From: CAVRJC01 sp963721435 | GTDB taxonomy: Bacteria > Actinomycetota > Acidimicrobiia > IMCC26256 > DASPTH01 | Reading direction: 5' to 3' | DNA length: 64,000 bases | NCBI GenBank assembly: GCA_963721435.1 | Contig: CAVRJC010000012.1 | Coordinates: forward strand, 1,178,001-1,242,000 | Shown: positions 60,756 through 64,000 of the stretch, in pieces | Position numbering within the stretch: position 1 is the first letter of the stretch | How the letters are laid out: the number at the start of each line of letters is the position of its first letter | The notes under the pieces: model-generated | What the model was told of the DNA's origin: nothing | The model's input: only the letters and a program-made list of their open reading frames with translations | Database searches by the model: none | Translations under genes and position numbers: made by a program

Positions 60756-62784
60756 CAGAGGAGATCCTCGTCGACACCGAGGTAGGCGTCGACGACGCGT
60801 TGGTCGGCGAACACGGTAGCGGCGGGGCCGACCGCGACCAGATGGCCGAGCTCGAGCACCGCGACACGGTCGCACAGCGACGTGATGAAGTCGAGCTTGT
60901 GGTCGATGAGCAGGATCGCCACGCCTTCGTCCTTGAGGCCCTGGAGATAGACCGCGAGCTGGTCGGTCTCCGCGGCGTTCAGGCCGGCCGACGGCTCGTC
61001 GAGCATCAAGGCCTTCGGCTCACCGTCGATCACCCGTGCGAGCTCGAGCAGGCGCCGTTGCCCGTACGACAGGCGCGCGTGGTCGACGCCTCGGCGAGAT
61101 CGGCGAGACCGACCCGCTCGAGCGCGACCATCGCGCCGGCCCAGCGGTCGTGCTCGTGGTGATCCATCGGCGGCCGGGCGAACCACGACGACGTGATGCC
61201 CGGTGTACTTCCGGTCGGTCGTCGACAGCAGCGACGTCCTCGATGCAGGTGAGGTGCGTCGTACGTCTGCGGCGCCTGGAACGTGCGCAGCACGCCGAAC
61301 CCGCGGATGCGGCCGGGTCGTCCGAGGCCGACGGGGTTGCCCAGCACGCGCATGGTCCCCGTCGCGTCGACGACACCGGTGAGCGCGTTCAGGAACGTGG
61401 TCTTGCCACTGCCGTTCGGGCCGACGAGCCCGAGGATCTCGTTGTCGTGCAGGGAGAGGCTCACGCCGTCGACCGCCACGACCCCACCGAACTGCACCCG
61501 GATGTCTTCCGCTTCGATGACCGTCGGTGTGGTGGGTTCCTCGCCCTCGACGCCGCGGTTGAACGCGCGCGTTGAACTTGGGCGCCCGGCGCGCGGCGCG
61601 GCCGGGCGGTCCTTGCGCTTCGGCGTGAGCCCGAACATGTCGCTCAGCCACGTGCGCCGCTCGGGCTGCACCTTCCCGAACGTCGCCGCCTTGATGCGCC
61701 GACCGATGCCGACGAGCCCTTCGGGGAACGCGATCATCGTGATCACGAGCAGCGACCCGAAGAAGATGTCGCGGAAGTCGCCGAACCGGTGCTCCTGGCC
61801 GGAAGACGGTGACGGTGAAGTCGAGGCCGGAGATCCCGAAGATGCCGCCCTGGAGCCATTGCGGCACGAACACGTAGAAGGCTGCGCCGACGACCGGTCC
61901 CCAACGCGAGTCGATGCCGCCGATGATCAGGATCACGAAGATGCCGAGACCCAGGGTGATGCTGAAGTCTTCCGGGTTGGCGAAGCCCTTGGTGTGGACG
62001 AACAGCGCACCGGCCGCCGCCGCGATCCCCGAGCCGAGCACGAACATCGTGACGCGACGCTTGAGCGTCGGGACACCGAAGGTCGCCGCGACCTGAGGCT
62101 GGTCGCGCATGGCGATGGTCTCGCGTTGCACTGGCGAGCGCGCGAGCCAGATCGCGATGATCATCACGATCGCGAACGCGACGAACCAGACCCAGAACTG
62201 CGCGTACTGGTTGAGCTGACTGACCTCGTGCCCGAACCAGTAGTCGATGGGTTTGATGCCGCCGCTCGACGTCGCCCGACGACCCCGTGAAGTCGTTCCA
62301 CTTGCGGAGTATCTCGAGGATGATCTCCGACAATCCGAGCGTTGCGATCGCGAGATAGAACTCTGACGCTCGGCGCATCAGGAAAGAGAAGCCCGCCGCG
62401 AGGATGCACGCGACCACGACGCCGACGATGATCCCGACCCAGAACGTGTCGGTCCCGAACACCTCGTTGCGAATCGCCCACCACGACGTGTAGCCGCCGA
62501 CCGCGGCGAACGCCGCCTGTGAGAACGCGAACTGGCCGCTCACACCGAAGACGAAGTAGAAGCCGATCACGAGCACGCTGTAGAACAGCCAGCGGTTGCA
62601 ACAGGTCGGAGTCGCCGGCACCGAAGCTGCCGAACTGACGAGTGAGACCGACCACCAGCAGAAACACGGCGAGCCAGAGGTACGGGGAACCGCGCATGGC
62701 GGGCGGGCGCGCGAGCGCGGTGCGCCGCGTCTCCGGGGGAGTATCGGGGGGTGAGGTCGCCGCCGCGACCCGGGTCTCGGTCAT
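60755..62784 (-). CDS. fused LivM permease-LivG ATPase, several apparent frameshifts
   Basis: About 675 residues. The permease half includes LFYSVLVIGFYFVFGVSGQF, FYLAIATLGLSEIILEILR and ALFVHTKGFANPEDFSITLG. It runs in one frame from FPEGLVGIGRRIKAATFG through a linker into the ATPase with Walker A LGLVGPNGSGKTTFLN, signature LSYGQRRLLELARV, Walker B ALMLDEPSAGLN and IDHKLDF. The frame changes at about five places (near 62620, 62280, 61800, 61250 and 61090). The junction itself is continuous, so the permease-ATPase fusion looks genuine. ATG 62784 follows the LivH stop by one base. Confidence 0.86.
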
Positions 62785-62785
62785 G

Positions 62786-63724
62786 TCAGAGGCGTCGCGC
62801 CTGGGCGCGACCGAACAGGCCCTGGGGGCGGAGCGCGATGACGAGGATCATGAGGAGGAACGGGAAGATGTGCTTGTAGTCGGTCAGTGAGCTCCCCATG
62901 ACGTCGGTCAGGAACCAGCCGCCGAAGAGCTGCTCGGTGAGGCCGATTGCGATACCGCCCGCGACGACGCCTCCGATGCTCCCGAAGCCGCCCAGCACCG
63001 CGGCGGCGAACCCGAGCAGCATCACCGTGAAGCCGAAGTTCAGGTCGACCGCGCCGAGCGGTGCGAAGAGCACCCCGGCGAGGCCGGCGAGCGCCGCTGA
63101 CATGCCGAACGCGAGCATCGACAGCATGTTGACCGGTACGCCGCACAGCCGGGCGGTGTTCCGGTCGGCTGCGGTGGCCCGGAGCTGGCGGCCGAACTGC
63201 GTTCGCTGGAAGAGCAGGATCAGGGCGACGACGACGATCGCGGTGATGATCACGATCACGCCGCGTTGCCACTCGATGTTGGCACCGAAGATGTGGATCA
63301 ACGACGCGTCGATCCCGAGCTCCGCCGGGCTCACGGGAGAGCCGAGATATCTCGGTGTTGTGCCCTGCCAGAGCCCGATGAACGCGATGAGCACGATCGA
63401 GGCGCCGAGGGTGGCGATCACGACCACGTGCACCGAACGGCCGCGCAGCGGCGCGTAGGCGAGCCGCTCGATGATCACACCGACCACGAACATGATCGCA
63501 ATCGTCACGATGTAGCCCGGGATCAGGCCCAACGCACCCCAGCCGAAGATGCCCCCGCCCTGCGTCGCCCAGATCGCGATGTACGCCGAGAACGTGATGA
63601 GGGATCCCTGGGCGAAGTTGACCACCCCGGTTGCCTTGTAGGTGAGAAGGAACCCGACCGCGGCAAGTGCCGCGATGGCGCCTTCGGCCAGGCCGCTCGC
63701 GAGGAGGGCCGTGAAGTTACCCAC
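62786..63724 (-). CDS. livH: LivH-type branched-chain ABC transporter permease
   Basis: An intact permease of 312 residues with about eight membrane helices. The family signature is TYKATGVVNFAQGSLITFSA, and the conserved cytoplasmic loop is FQRTQFGRQLRATAADRNTA. The C-terminal GGFGSIGGVVAGGIAIGL is usual. The start is GTG 63724, 42 bases after the binding-protein gene. It forms the membrane pore with the LivM half of the next gene. Confidence 0.94.
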   Translation of the reverse strand: MGNFTALLASGLAEGAIAALAAVGFLLTYKATGVVNFAQGSLITFSAYIAIWATQGGGIFGWGALGLIPGYIVTIAIMFVVGVIIERLAYAPLRGRSVHVVVIATLGASIVLIAFIGLWQGTTPRYLGSPVSPAELGIDASLIHIFGANIEWQRGVIVIITAIVVVALILLFQRTQFGRQLRATAADRNTARLCGVPVNMLSMLAFGMSAALAGLAGVLFAPLGAVDLNFGFTVMLLGFAAAVLGGFGSIGGVVAGGIAIGLTEQLFGGWFLTDVMGSSLTDYKHIFPFLLMILVIALRPQGLFGRAQARRL

Positions 63725-63766
63725 GGCACCCGCTCGCGAGGGCCTGGTTGTCCCGAAGGCTTCCGA

Positions 63767-64000
63767 TCACGGAGCTTTGGTCGTGGTGGTCGGAGCGACC
63801 GTCGTCGTCGGCACGGTGGTCACCACGGTGAACGGAAGCGCGCCCGGCGCGAACGTCAGGTGCTTCGCGATGCTCACGGTGCCGGTGCTGTCGAACTTGG
63901 TGATGTCGACTGCGTGCGACAGCACCTGGATGGCGTCCGCCTTGTAGTTGGCACAGATGCCCGGCCAAGTCTGGGTCGCGAGGCCCTTGAGGATCGCCTT
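63767..64000 (-). CDS. ABC transporter substrate-binding protein, C-terminal end only
   Basis: The gene enters from the right edge; 77 codons are visible. LATQTWPGICANYKADAIQV is followed by LTFAPGALPFTVVTTVPTTT and a Thr/Pro tail ending in TTTTKAP and TGA at 63767. The tail resembles that of the binding protein at 42.4 kb (KLTTTTPTTTLAK). Position upstream of livH makes it the binding component of the second Liv-type transporter. Confidence 0.85.
   Translation of the reverse strand, partial: KAILKGLATQTWPGICANYKADAIQVLSHAVDITKFDSTGTVSIAKHLTFAPGALPFTVVTTVPTTTVAPTTTTKAP

Noticed and set aside
61405..61430. Element-like GCCGTTCGGGCCGACGAG in the LivMG gene
   Set aside because: It is the Walker A codon run GPNGSGK; the ACGG half of the element is missing.
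1..64000. tRNA, rRNA, transposase, integrase or attachment-site features
   Set aside because: I found no cloverleaf-like sequence, rRNA segment or mobile-element protein on reading both strands; a tRNAscan and IS search would be needed to be sure.

Overview
The window is GC-rich, densely packed DNA with many ATGA, GTGA and TTGA stop/start overlaps, GTG/TTG starts and apparently leaderless promoters. The gene content is four cytochromes P450, many short-chain dehydrogenases, thiolase-like/DUF35 pairs, MaoC and crotonase enzymes, M24 peptidases, VOC proteins and two branched-chain-type ABC transport loci, one with an MFS-LivF fusion. This points to a heterotrophic actinobacterium, possibly of the class Acidimicrobiia. 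The phylum is inferred from gene style and content; there is no rRNA or marker gene here. I saw no tRNA, rRNA, CRISPR array, transposase or integrase.

Layout. 1-5.6 kb: a minus-strand acyl-CoA operon (class II aldolase, amidohydrolase, SDR, enoyl-CoA hydratase, acyl-CoA ligase) plus an SDR. 5.6-17.3 kb: VOC proteins, NIPSNAP, SMP-30, aldo/keto reductase, a DUF2207-like membrane protein, then a minus-strand run of two M24 peptidases, VOC, P450, cupin, a TrkA-N channel-like protein and a flavin amine oxidase. 17.3-27.7 kb: a zinc alcohol dehydrogenase, a remnant of a GT61 glycosyltransferase, P450-SDR-SDR-P450, then a ferredoxin, two PaaA-like diiron proteins (one without metal ligands), a thiolase, a thiolase-like protein and DUF35. 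27.7-42.4 kb: methyltransferase, a broken phosphotransferase, hotdog and crotonase enzymes, a PAS-LuxR regulator, SDR, MaoC, a second class II aldolase, acyl-CoA ligase, thioesterase, cupin, P450, HAD hydrolase, and a second diiron-thiolase-DUF35 module. A 37-residue gene with a RiPP-like leader follows. 42.4-49.2 kb: a complete Liv-type transporter (binding protein, MFS-LivF, LivHM, LivG). 49.2-57.2 kb: a beta-propeller protein, ABM and SnoaL proteins, amidohydrolase, sugar-isomerase-like protein, Gfo/Idh oxidoreductase and an orphan molybdopterin dehydrogenase subunit. 57.2-60 kb: an ECF sigma/anti-sigma operon with two Ala/Pro-rich proteins and a ferric-reductase-like membrane protein. 60-64 kb: a second Liv transporter (LivF, LivMG, LivH, partial binding protein).

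How the genes work together. Uptake by two Liv systems, CoA activation, oxygenation by P450s and diiron enzymes, dehydrogenation, hydration and Cys-less thiolase-like/DUF35 pairs fit CoA-dependent breakdown of a hydrophobic carboxylic compound such as a steroid side chain, terpenoid or branched acid. The substrate is not determined by the sequence.

Most striking. A 20-base element, CCGGCTCCGTGCCCGAACGG, occurs 16 times at 11 places between 26.4 and 54.9 kb. It appears in both orientations and in four different translated phases, singly or as 24-base tandem units. It sits inside or at the tips of eight protein genes without breaking their frames, plus one intergenic array. It resembles in concept the in-frame palindromic elements of Rickettsia.

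Caution. About twenty genes carry apparent one-base frameshifts, often in G/C runs. I read most of these as sequence indels rather than gene decay, and list such genes over their full inferred span.
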